Assembly (NCBI GenBank): GCA_964537715.1
Contig: CAZIAH010000002.1
Span: 62,001 to 126,000, forward strand
DNA from: CAZTZL01 sp964537715
GTDB taxonomy: Bacteria; Zhuqueibacterota; QNDG01; DSAB01
Length of the DNA: 64,000 nucleotides
Direction of reading: 5' to 3'
In this document: positions 29,201 to 37,900 of the stretch, one piece after another
Position numbering within the stretch: the first letter of the stretch is position 1
Layout: each line of letters starts with the position of its first letter
The notes under the pieces: generated by a model
What the model saw: only the letters and a program-made list of their open reading frames with translations
Told to the model about the DNA's origin: nothing
Database searches by the model: none
Made by a program: the position numbers and the translations under genes

Positions 29201-30279
29201 ACATTTGATTTCACTGAACCAATAGCACAAAACTTATTCATATTCGTTTTTAAGCGGAATGCCTTTGTTAAAGCTTCTATTTCCGTCGGATCTCCTAAGG
29301 CTGTTCCTGTACCATGGGTTTCAATATAGGAAATCGTTTCTGGATCTACTTCTGCGTCAGCCAAAGCCTCAACAATGACCTTTGCCTGGCCGGTCACACT
29401 GGGTGCTGTATAACTCACTTTTAGTGAACCGTCGTTATTCTTTGCCGATCCTTTGATAATGGCTTCAATGTGATCCCCCTCTTTCAGAGCCTCTTCATAT
29501 CGTTTCAATACCACGACTCCTACACCATTACCAAAAATCGTACCTTTCGCATCGGCATCAAATGGTCGACAATGTCCGTCCGGTGAAGGGATAAAACCTT
29601 CTTTATACCAATATCCCGTGTTTTGCGGAACAACAATTGTCACCCCTCCCGCAATAACAATATCACATTCATAATTCAATAAACTCTGACATGCTATCTG
29701 TACGGCTACCAATGAACTTGAGCAAAAAGTCTGGACTGTACAACAGGGCCCTTTTAAATTTAATTTATACGCCGCACGAGTTGTTAAAGCATCAGGAGAA
29801 TTAAATAAATAACTTTCAAACTCGTCACTCAACGCCGTATCTTTTGGATTAGTGATCAGATTATTATAGAGGTAACTGCTCTTGCTTATGCCTGCATATA
29901 CTCCAATTGTTCCTTTATATCTTTCGACATCATACCCGGCAATCTCAAGAGATTCCCAAACGCATTCCAAGAACAGACGATGCTGTGGATCAGTCACAGA
30001 GGCCTCACGAGGACTGTATCCAAAAAATTCAGCATCAAACAGTTCAATATTCTTCAATAAAGGCCTTGCTTTGACATAATCCTCACTATGCAATGCTTCC
30101 TCACTAACACCAGCTGCCCTTAATTGCTCGTTATTGAAAAATGTAACAGACTCAATTCCCCCCTGTAAGTTATTCCAGAATTCTTCAGTATTCTGGGCAC
30201 CGGGAAATCGGCCGGCCATTCCGATGATTGCGATTTCAGATCCATTCAATTTTGTATATATTTTTGAATCGTCCATCAT
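23281..30279 (-). CDS. Hybrid PKS-NRPS: KS-AT-ACP-C-A(Gly?)-PCP-TE
   Basis: 2332 residues. KS ~13-440 with Cys186 in an unusual TFCSSSL (normally TACSSSL). AT ~535-840 with GHSIGEY (Ser634) and HAFH (730-733), predicting malonyl-CoA. ACP Ser954. C domain ~1015-1450 whose core is PHILIDG, so the first His of HHxxxDG is Pro while the catalytic second His (1148) and Asp1152 remain. A domain ~1470-1965 with YTSGSTGKPKG; aligning it by eye to GrsA gives the pocket D-I-L-Q-L-G-M-V-W-K, very close to the published glycine code. PCP Ser2011. TE ~2065-2332 with Cys2141 nucleophile (GYCLGG) and Glu2168. Expected action: add one unreduced malonyl unit, couple glycine, release. It starts directly at the stop of the upstream PKS gene. 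Confidence 0.92.
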   Translation of the reverse strand: MMDDSKIYTKLNGSEIAIIGMAGRFPGAQNTEEFWNNLQGGIESVTFFNNEQLRAAGVSEEALHSEDYVKARPLLKNIELFDAEFFGYSPREASVTDPQHRLFLECVWESLEIAGYDVERYKGTIGVYAGISKSSYLYNNLITNPKDTALSDEFESYLFNSPDALTTRAAYKLNLKGPCCTVQTFCSSSLVAVQIACQSLLNYECDIVIAGGVTIVVPQNTGYWYKEGFIPSPDGHCRPFDADAKGTIFGNGVGVVVLKRYEEALKEGDHIEAIIKGSAKNNDGSLKVSYTAPSVTGQAKVIVEALADAEVDPETISYIETHGTGTALGDPTEIEALTKAFRLKTNMNKFCAIGSVKSNVGHLDAASGVTGLIKTVLALKHRQIPPSLHFKRSNPNIDFDSTPFYVNTKLTEWTANTFPRRAGISSFGIGGTNAHVILEEAPKAELSSDTRPYQLLIFSAKTESALEKMTHNFVEHIKKNPEINLADAVYTLQIGRKAFNHRRIAVCQNIDTAISILKTRDPDHVWSIYQEKRNPPIVFMFTGQGSQYVNMGLDLYRSESEFRLNIDRCSDILQHYLNKDIRRIIYPKNDNIKDAERELNQTYITQPALFTIEYSLSKLWISWGIHPEALIGHSIGEYVAAVLAGVFTLEEALSIVVKRSQLMQNLPSGSMLAVPISNESIIPLLNDDISLAASNAPSYCVVSGEKRAIDLFKSKLAKEGINSRELHTSHAFHSEMMNPILNDFTKEVSKVNLNPPEIPFISNVSGSWITSEQATDPNYWSKHIRNTVRFFEGIEELLKAKNRIFLEIGPGQTLGTLVRMNSNLTDDHTVLSSLPHPKEHGSDVAFILKTIGKLWLAGIDFNWQKLYREESRQRLPLPTYPFERKRYWIDNGSTIDSPSDSDKQKSVKSEITKEQYNKRSRDEVSQLITDIWKECLGVDHLNIHDNFFNLGGHSLMAVRIINEIKTKLNIKISISELINNPVINDFIQVISKKLTVDEDKVDDSVIKPRDSHDALVMSAAQKRLWFLNLYDPDNPAYNLALSLRITGSIDLDLLQESTAILLQRHEAFKTTFYNIDGKPLIKISSEAILNIETIDLLSYKPTQRQNKLRESVIRNVRQPFHLDEPPLYKINFYRITADEVVLVLFIPHILIDGWSFDIFHRELATVYGDLATGKQPELPELTVQYADYALWEQTKQGYPNRKSDIDYWQKYLSSDIPVLEFPYEEPRPAELSAEGATCHFSFSREVSSSIKQFCEKYSVTPFICLLSALHVLFHKYTGQDKIIIGTPYANRENRQVKNIIGFFLNMLANKADFSQDLTFLQFVNTIKEGFYHSLEHSQLHFEELLNVLKVERHINIHPLFQVMFAFQSYLTAEIKTDNITFAEEVLERGLSEYDFSLYMWEKEDRFHGCIEYSTDLSHESMVKRLLVHFEELLRYVTNNGDISISQLSLLTQAERHQILNNWNDTQQHSNKNTYFIEMFYEKSRTHKNKTAVICDKESISYKDLNTLSNKMAHYLIEKGLTPNTSVGVCLERNVQMLVTILGILKAGASYVPLDPSFPKHRLNFMIDDSQLKFIISTAELTTHFDYKPPVVLLFLEKHWDAILKEPDIDVLTRINGDTTAYIIYTSGSTGKPKGVQIHHAALANFLLAMQQKPGIKKHDRLLALTTLSFDISCLELYLPLITGATIVLATSQISRDGQQLMHYIAQNHISIMQATPATFQMLYQLDWHPPAKIKILCGGEALPLELANKLQEQAGSVWNMYGPTETTVWSSIYKLKGYNDKPLIGKPIRNTTFYIFDKHLQPVPVGVIGELFIGGQGVSQGYLNRDNLTSERFIVNPLTGNRQDRVYRTGDLARYLDDGNLEYISRIDFQVKLRGFRVELGEIESILDTYPGIIQSVCTIYEFSENDKRLVAYLKTKENLDISAIKEFLSNHLPEYMIPNFIQCLDEFPLTLNNKVDRKALPKPDIKTTGAVEEVASHSPTERKLLGIWQNLLKIEKIGINDNFFNLGGHSLLAAQLFSDIEKSFGKNIPLSSLFKAPTVKTLSKIIDHEHVEDLWSCLVPIQAAGSKRPLFLIHGAEGNVLIFRSLAGYLGNDQPVYGIQAEALDGRTEIQADFKTVAAKYIKEIKKIQPQGPYLLGGYCLGGNIALEVAQQLQQKGDTVGCVAMIESYNVKDVKHPLPFKVRKTNEILNVLFHIRNFFSADGVSKIDFLKEKYRIQLSRIKFSMKYSMIRGLQLFGVNNQNGFYHLRIKKYFDQALLEYEPSEYNGKIDVFIPKAIFIGFEDPECGFGHIAKQGVVKHLIPCYPRGTLIEPFVRNLANEIQKAIKESTFI

Positions 30280-33200
30280 TTATTCACCTGAATTATTAGA
30301 GATACTTTTTATTTTTCTTGCTTTACGTTTTTGAGCTCGATCTTCACTGTCTCTAAATATGTTTTCATCATCATTCAATTTTAACACGAGTTTACTTAGC
30401 AAATGCACAGTTGGCCTTTCGAATACACTTGTCATAGGTAACGGGACCGGAAATGATTCTCTTAAGCGAGTAATCAGCTGAGTTGCCAGCAATGAATCCC
30501 CCCCCAACTCAAAAAAATTATCGTGAATACCTATTTTTTCAATACCAAGCAGTTCTTGCCAAATTTTCGCAATATTGGTTTCCGTTGGATTGCTTGGAAC
30601 GACATATACACTCGATAAATTAGGTCTGGTTTGTTTTGAATCTGACTGTGTTTTCTCATCATTCATTGTTTTAGTGACCAGCATTGAATATCTTTTATTT
30701 TGCTCTAAGAGATACGAGAAATCCTGTGTGGATATAATGACCTGTGGCAAATAGCTATCTAATATTCTATCGAATATTTTCTTGCCCTCTTGAGGTGAAA
30801 TACCATACTCGATAACCTCTTTTCTCTCCTGCTTTAGATTACCTGATACCATCGTATTTACAGCCATTCCAACTTCTTTCCAAGCATACCAATTGATCGA
30901 TTGCACATGTTTCGTTGACCGATTCTGATGAGCATATGCATCTAAAAAAGCATTTGCTGCACAGTAATCAACTTGCCCAGCATTTCCTATTAATGACTCT
31001 ATGGACGAACAGAGGATAAAGAAATCGAGTTCGGTGTTTTCCAACAACTGCCCAAGAACAATAGTACCAAGTACTTTTGGTTTTAGAACATGTTCAGCCG
31101 CTGCTATCGTCTTCAACTGTATCAGTCCCTCACCCGGAATACCAGCAGCATGGATAACACCATTAATATTTCCATATTTATTGTTTATTTTTTTAAAGGC
31201 TGCTTCCATCTGACCCATATCAGCAACGTCCGCTCCAAGTGGCAAAACCTCCGCCCCCAATTTTTCAATATACTGCACTTTTCGTATTTTTTGACTGATT
31301 TCATCCTGCGCATCATGCATTTCTATCCAGGATTCCCAATTATTCTTTTCAGGCATACTAGTACGATCGATAAGGACTAATTTAGGATGAGCAGTATTGG
31401 CAAGATGTTCTGCTAAAACCAACCCTATGCCACCAAATCCGCCAGTAATAACATAAACACCATTTTGTCTAACTCTATGATTAGTCTGTGATGTTTCGTC
31501 CAAATGGATAGCCTTAAAGGTTTGTATCCACCGATATGTCCCACGATAAGCAATAACCGAATCTTGCGGTTCATCAGCAATGTGATCTAATAATGGCTCT
31601 GTTAACTCTTTCTCACGCTGACTCCCTTGTTCTGGAAGTTCTATGTCCACAATACTACATTTTATGTTGGAATATTCCTTTGGAGCAACACGAAAAAGGC
31701 CAAGAATCATTGCTTTTTCTGGAACGAGCGTTTCACTACCCGTAACTTCAACCAAATGATTTGAAATCATTACAATCTTAACTGGATCACTATACAGACA
31801 ATTACCTATGGATTGCAATAAAAACAATATACTATTAAAACCCAGATTTTGATTATGAATCAAACAATCCCTTCCTGATGAATGTTCATCCTCCCTGGTG
31901 AGAGTCCATAAATGAACAATAATATTGGGAAACCTATGGGTTTCAAGAAGGTCATTTAATAAATGATAATAATCCTCTTTGATTAAGGGATTTACGATAT
32001 ACGCCGTATCACTCATTCGCTTGAATTCTTTTCCTGTACTTACTATTGTCAAGTGCTGTCCTTGTTCTATAAGGCGATCAACCAACTTAGAACCAAATTG
32101 ACATTCGTCAATAAAAATCAAAAAATTTTGTTTTTGATTAACAAATGTTTCTCTGTTATGGAATTTCAGCATCTTCTCACGTTTCCATGAAGGAATATAG
32201 AACCATTCATTCATATTTAATCTATTAGATTCATCCCACTTTGAGGACTTTGAAGAGACCTGTTCTTGTTTAAATTCGACCCAACATCTTTGCCGTTCAA
32301 ATGGATAACTCGGTAGGGGTACACGATGTCGAATTTCATCCCGATAAAAACCGGACCAATCTATTTGAATCCCGGAAAGCCAAAGCTTACCGAGTGAATT
32401 TAAAATAAAATCAACATCAGAGAATGACTCATTAGGGTGTTTAATAGAAGATAGCAGAACCGGTTGTTTTACATTCTGAGAAAATTTTCTGGTAAGTGTA
32501 ATAAGTGTATTACCCGGACCCGCTTCCAATAACACACGCTCAGGTTGAGCAGTCAACTCACGCGCACAATCCGCAAATCGTACAGTATCTCTAAGATTCC
32601 GAATCCAATAATGAGGATCCGTTATTTCTTCGGAGGTTACCCAGGAACCAGTAATAGTCGAGAGAATAGGGATATTGGGTTGATGAATCTTTGTTTGTTT
32701 TACTTTTTCAGCAAATTGATTGAGAATTGGATCCATCATTTTCGAGTGGAACGCGTGCGATGTATGCAAACGTCTGGTATTAATGTTCTCTTCCTGAAGT
32801 CTCTTTTCTACATTGGAGACTGAATCATGATTACCGGAAATAACGCAAGAGGATACACTATTGATTGCAGCTATCGAAATTTCATCATCGAGAAAACGAT
32901 GTATTTTTTCTTCAGGAATTGAAACACTTAACATTAATCCGGAGGGGAGCTTCTGAATGAGTTGAGCGCGGGTTGCAACCAAAGCCAACGCATCTTCAAG
33001 TGTAAAAATCCCACTAAGACAAGCTGCCACAAACTCGCCCAAGCTGTGGCCTATCAAGCTTGTCGGTGAGATTCCCCAGGACATCCAAAGTTGAGCAATT
33101 GCATATTCTATTGTAAACAATGCCGGTTGAGTTATATATGTCTGATTCAGCTTCTCCTGTGCATCTTTTATATCATTCTTTTTAGGATATAATATTGTCC

Positions 33201-34944
33201 TTAGGTCAAGTGAAAGATGCGACTCCAATATTTCTGAACATTTGTCGATATGCTCTTTGAACTTTTTCTCGTGGTGATAAAGTTCTAATCCCATATTTAC
33301 ATATTGTGATCCTTGACCTGGAAACATAAAAACAATATCCTGTATCTTGGTGTACCTAAAATCTGTTAATAATTTGGATGGTTCTTCCGTTTCCATTTTG
33401 GCCAAAAATGTTTTAAGGTCGGGGCAGACAAGCATTCGACGATATTCAAATTCTTCTCGACCAGTATTTAACGTAAAGGCAACATCAGCTAAATTGAACT
33501 GTGCAAAACTTTTTAAATATTCCACGAGATTGGTGGTTACTTTTTTTAAAGCTGTTTCTGTTTTTGCAGAAAGCAATATAAGTTGAGACGATCTCGATTT
33601 CCCGGAAGGATTAAAATTGGGCGCTTCTTCAAGTATGACATGAGAATTTGTCCCTCCGATACCAAATGAACTTACTCCGGCCCTTCTGGGAATGCCATTA
33701 CTCTCCCATTCGTGTAACTTGGTATTTACCTGAAAAGGGCTATTATTGAAATCAATTTTAGGATTGGGTTTTTTGAAGTACAGACTTGGAGGGATTTGTT
33801 TGTTCTCCAGTGATAAAACAGTCTTAATTAAACCGGCAATACCAGCGGCTGCATCGGCATGTCCGATATTCGTTTTTACCGAGCCAATTCTGCAAAAACC
33901 ATTTTTTGATGTATAATTGCGAAAAGCCTGGGTTAACGCGGCAATCTCAACTGGATCACCCAGTAAGGTTCCAGTTCCATGAGTTTCGATATAACCAATA
34001 CTTTCAACATCAATACCACTTAATTCAATGGCCATTCTAATAACTTCTGCCTGACCATCGATACTTGGGGAGGCATATCCAGCTTTTTGTCCTCCGTCAT
34101 TGTTTGTTGCGACGCCCTTAATGACTGCATGTATAGTATCACCGTCTTTTATAGCATCGGATAACCGTTTTAAAACCACTACACCTACACCTTGACTTAT
34201 AATCGTCCCATTTGCTTCTGCGTCGAATGCACGACAATATCCATCGGCAGAGACAATCGTACCCTCTTGATAATAATAACCATAGTTATCATCAAAATTG
34301 ATGCTCACACCACCGGCAAGAGTCATCGAACATTGATAATTCAACAAGCTTTGACAGGCTAAAACTACGGCAACTAAAGAGGAAGAACATGCTGTCTGAA
34401 CAGTTAAACTGGTGCCTTTTAAGTCAAGTTTATGAGATACACGGGTGGAGAGGAAATCTCTCTCATTACCGATAAAAATTTGAAAAGATCGAGCAACATT
34501 ATTTCTTTTAACATCATAATATAATCTGTCTGCATACCTGTTAGGAGTGGCTCCTGCAAATACTCCGATATGTCCATCAAAGTTCTTGGGATTATAGCCC
34601 GCATCTTCAAGTGCTTCCCATGCTGTTTCTAAAAATATACGCTGTTGCGGATCAATAAACTCGGCTTCTTTAGGTACATATCCAAAAAAATGTGCATCAA
34701 AATCCTTAATGCCCTCTAATACAGTTCCGGCTTTTACATAATTTGGATCATTGATAACTTCAGGGGAGACACCGTTAGCTCTTAATTCATCATCAGTAAA
34801 TCGAATTATCGATTCGACACCGTCGCGAAGATTCTCCCAGAATTGGTTCTTATTATTGGCACCCGGAAATCGACAAGCCAATCCAATTATGGCAATGGTT
34901 TCAATATCATTCATATCCATGTAACTATCATTTGCTGTTATCAT
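30280..34944 (-). CDS. Type I PKS module KS-AT-KR-ACP
   Basis: About 1554 residues from the ATG at 34944, which has AGGGA five bases upstream; a TTG at 34959 would add five residues. KS with Cys186 in TACSSSL and intact histidine motifs. AT with GHSLGEF and HAFH, so malonyl-CoA. A split ketoreductase follows: structural half, then GGFGGIG for NADPH and the Ser/Tyr/Asn residues in CSSIESL and DYCAANAF. The LDD motif of B-type KRs is absent and there is no Trp at the A-type position, so stereochemistry is not predicted. ACP with LGGDSL (Ser1484) and a Lys/Arg-rich tail. It should extend the chain by two carbons and reduce the beta-keto group to a hydroxyl. It overlaps the upstream NRPS gene end by 17 bp. 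Confidence 0.92.
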   Translation of the reverse strand: MITANDSYMDMNDIETIAIIGLACRFPGANNKNQFWENLRDGVESIIRFTDDELRANGVSPEVINDPNYVKAGTVLEGIKDFDAHFFGYVPKEAEFIDPQQRIFLETAWEALEDAGYNPKNFDGHIGVFAGATPNRYADRLYYDVKRNNVARSFQIFIGNERDFLSTRVSHKLDLKGTSLTVQTACSSSLVAVVLACQSLLNYQCSMTLAGGVSINFDDNYGYYYQEGTIVSADGYCRAFDAEANGTIISQGVGVVVLKRLSDAIKDGDTIHAVIKGVATNNDGGQKAGYASPSIDGQAEVIRMAIELSGIDVESIGYIETHGTGTLLGDPVEIAALTQAFRNYTSKNGFCRIGSVKTNIGHADAAAGIAGLIKTVLSLENKQIPPSLYFKKPNPKIDFNNSPFQVNTKLHEWESNGIPRRAGVSSFGIGGTNSHVILEEAPNFNPSGKSRSSQLILLSAKTETALKKVTTNLVEYLKSFAQFNLADVAFTLNTGREEFEYRRMLVCPDLKTFLAKMETEEPSKLLTDFRYTKIQDIVFMFPGQGSQYVNMGLELYHHEKKFKEHIDKCSEILESHLSLDLRTILYPKKNDIKDAQEKLNQTYITQPALFTIEYAIAQLWMSWGISPTSLIGHSLGEFVAACLSGIFTLEDALALVATRAQLIQKLPSGLMLSVSIPEEKIHRFLDDEISIAAINSVSSCVISGNHDSVSNVEKRLQEENINTRRLHTSHAFHSKMMDPILNQFAEKVKQTKIHQPNIPILSTITGSWVTSEEITDPHYWIRNLRDTVRFADCARELTAQPERVLLEAGPGNTLITLTRKFSQNVKQPVLLSSIKHPNESFSDVDFILNSLGKLWLSGIQIDWSGFYRDEIRHRVPLPSYPFERQRCWVEFKQEQVSSKSSKWDESNRLNMNEWFYIPSWKREKMLKFHNRETFVNQKQNFLIFIDECQFGSKLVDRLIEQGQHLTIVSTGKEFKRMSDTAYIVNPLIKEDYYHLLNDLLETHRFPNIIVHLWTLTREDEHSSGRDCLIHNQNLGFNSILFLLQSIGNCLYSDPVKIVMISNHLVEVTGSETLVPEKAMILGLFRVAPKEYSNIKCSIVDIELPEQGSQREKELTEPLLDHIADEPQDSVIAYRGTYRWIQTFKAIHLDETSQTNHRVRQNGVYVITGGFGGIGLVLAEHLANTAHPKLVLIDRTSMPEKNNWESWIEMHDAQDEISQKIRKVQYIEKLGAEVLPLGADVADMGQMEAAFKKINNKYGNINGVIHAAGIPGEGLIQLKTIAAAEHVLKPKVLGTIVLGQLLENTELDFFILCSSIESLIGNAGQVDYCAANAFLDAYAHQNRSTKHVQSINWYAWKEVGMAVNTMVSGNLKQERKEVIEYGISPQEGKKIFDRILDSYLPQVIISTQDFSYLLEQNKRYSMLVTKTMNDEKTQSDSKQTRPNLSSVYVVPSNPTETNIAKIWQELLGIEKIGIHDNFFELGGDSLLATQLITRLRESFPVPLPMTSVFERPTVHLLSKLVLKLNDDENIFRDSEDRAQKRKARKIKSISNNSGE

Positions 34945-37900
34945 CTGCTTCCCTGGCAATCGAATAATTTTTTCGTTTTTTTAACATGATCCTTTGTTTT
35001 TCTATTAATTTCTGGGTCGTCGTAAAAGAACGCATAGTTGTCTTTTCCCGCGTTAAATACTTAGCCAGCATCTCGATAGTGGGATATCGAAAAAAGTCAT
35101 TGGTTTTGACTTCTTTCCCAAAATGATTTTGAAGTTTGTTCAACATTTTGATTAATAAAAGTGAATGGCCTCCTAAATCGAAAAACGAATCATGTATGCC
35201 CACCACCTCAGTATGAAGAAGTTCTTGCCAAATTTTAGCAATCGTTTTCTCAACCTCACTTTGAGGAGGTATATATGATCCGTCTCTTTGCTGTTTTTCT
35301 TGGGGTAAGGGTAAACTTTGCCTGTCTAATTTCCCGCTTGGTGTTGTCGGCAAAGTATCTAATTTGATAATGTAGTGGGGGATCATATAATCTGGCAGTT
35401 TCTTTTTTAAATAGTCGCGTATTTGAGAATGAGAGACGCTAATATGATCTTTTACAACAATATATGCAATAATTCGTTTGTCTTCACTATTATACTCATG
35501 CAATACAACAACTGCTTGAACAATGTCGTCATGGCTTGATAATACAGTCTCAATCTCTCCCAATTCAACTCGAAAACCACGTATTTTTATTTGGTTATCA
35601 ATCCTTCCAATAAATTCAATATTTCCATCCGGTAAATAACGTGCTAAATCTCCAGTTTTATATAAACGGCTGTCTGGACTGTCGGCAAATGGATCGGGTA
35701 TAAATTTTTCTTTCGTAAGTTCCGGTTTATTAATATAACCGCGAGCAACCTGAATTCCACCAATGTGTAATTCTCCAGGAACTCCAATTGGAACAGGATT
35801 CATATTTTCATCTAAAATATAGATTTGAGTATTTGCAATCGGACGACCAATTGGCACATTTTTCAAATCAGAAGATCGCTGGCATCTCCAATATGTCACA
35901 TCAATTGCAGCTTCAGTCGGACCATAAAGATTGTCCAATTCTGTATTTAACCGATTAAAAAACTGATTCTGCAGATCCACTGTCAGCGCTTCGCCGCTGC
36001 AAATGACCTGTCTGAGTGTCCGGCACTTTTCAACATCCTTTGTTTCCAAAAATAATCGTAACATGGATGGAACAAAATGAATGATTGTGATTTTTTTATT
36101 AATTATGGTTTCAACAAGATACTCATTTTCTTTGTGCCCTTCGGGACGGGCAATCACCATCCTGGCTCCAAACATCAAAGGCCAAAACAATTCCCAGACA
36201 GAAACATCAAAGCTGATGGGTGTCTTATGTAAGATGGCATCGGAATCTGTTAAATGATAAGTATCCTGCATCCAAAGCAATCTATTCAGAATGCCTCTAT
36301 GTGTATTCATTACACCCTTGGGTCGACCAGTAGAACCGGATGTATAAATGACATAAGCTGTATTATCGAGTGTCATTTTGTTTATTAAATTATCATTCGG
36401 TTGATTAGCAATCAATTCTTGCCATTCCGTATCTAAGGTAATAATCTTGCCTCGATATTGTTTTAGCTTGTCTTTATATTTTAATTGTGTCAGAATAAGT
36501 GATATATTTGAATCCTGTATATAATAATCAATACGATCAATGGGATTTCCGGGATCAATGGGTACATATATACCACCGGCTTTAAGAACACCATATATCC
36601 CTATAATAAGCTCAATTGATCGTTCCATAGCAATACAGACACGAACTTCTGACCCTACTTCCACACTTTGTAAATAATGGCCCAACTGGTTTGAACGCTC
36701 ATTGAGCTCTCTATATGTTAATTGTTGACCTTCAAAATCAATTGCAATGGCATTTGGAGTAAGCTCTGCTTGACTCTCAAATTTGTGATGTATGCATCCA
36801 CTGAAATTGTACTTAATCGCCTCTTGATCCCAATCGGAAAACAATAATTTTTTATCATATTCTGATAATATTGACATTTTCATAATGTTCTTATTTTTAC
36901 TTTGTGTTATTTCAGTCAATAATGCAATAAACTGATCTCTTATTCTTTGAATATCACTCTCTGTAATTACATCGCTGTCATATATCCAAACACATCTGTT
37001 ATGATTTTCCGGTATAACCATTATCAATTCCGATTTTTTTGATGTATGATAATCATTTTTGTCCTTACCATAAATAATGGTTAGTGGAAGTTCTCGAAAT
37101 TGATTTTTATCCATTATTTTTCTGAGGACAGGAGATCTGAGAAAGATATCTATCGGAAAAGATCCACGCGAATGTATCGATTCTATCATCGACTTAATCG
37201 AGTCATGAAATTCCCGGAAGTTGTGCTTCTCATTTATTTCAACATGCAATGGAATAAATGTGGAATAAAAGTGTTCGGCTCCAGAAAGTTGTTTTTGTAA
37301 TGAGGAATCCTGATAATTTATATCAAAACATGTCTTGTTACCAAGACGTGCGAGATATAGAATCGATGCGGATAATATAAGTTCACTCTTTTTAATTGAC
37401 TTATCAATAGACGACAATACAGATTCTGCAATGCTGAATTCCATGCGCTTATATTGAACTGAATCTTTAAGCGGAGTATGTGATTTTGCATAGGGTATCT
37501 CTAATGGTTTTAAATTTTGGAATCGTCTTATCCAAAAATTCTCATGTTTGCATAATTTTAAGTTAAGTTTGGTAATTATCTCTGCCTGCTGATCTTCAAG
37601 TTTCGTAAGTATATCTCCAACACAAAGTCCTGATTCTTTAAGTAAAACAGAAGGATTTATCAGTTTGCCATAAGAAGATTTAAATTGGCTTAGGGAAATC
37701 TCTTTAGTCTTGGTAGATACACAAATCATTTCATCGGTTACCGACGTAATCGTACCAGGTACTTGGCTACTTTTTGATAATAAGGGATCAATCCGCGTGA
37801 CAATAATAGGTTGATCATTAATTAAAAGTTTTGGTAATCCTAAAGGATTTGGATAATTGCCAAATTCTAATGCACGGTATAAAGCATATATTTGTTCGGC

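Noticed and set aside
23281..30279. Tetramic acid release by Dieckmann cyclisation after glycine
   Set aside because: The chain ends in an alpha/beta-hydrolase TE; no reductase-like Dieckmann domain is seen. Cyclisation cannot be claimed.
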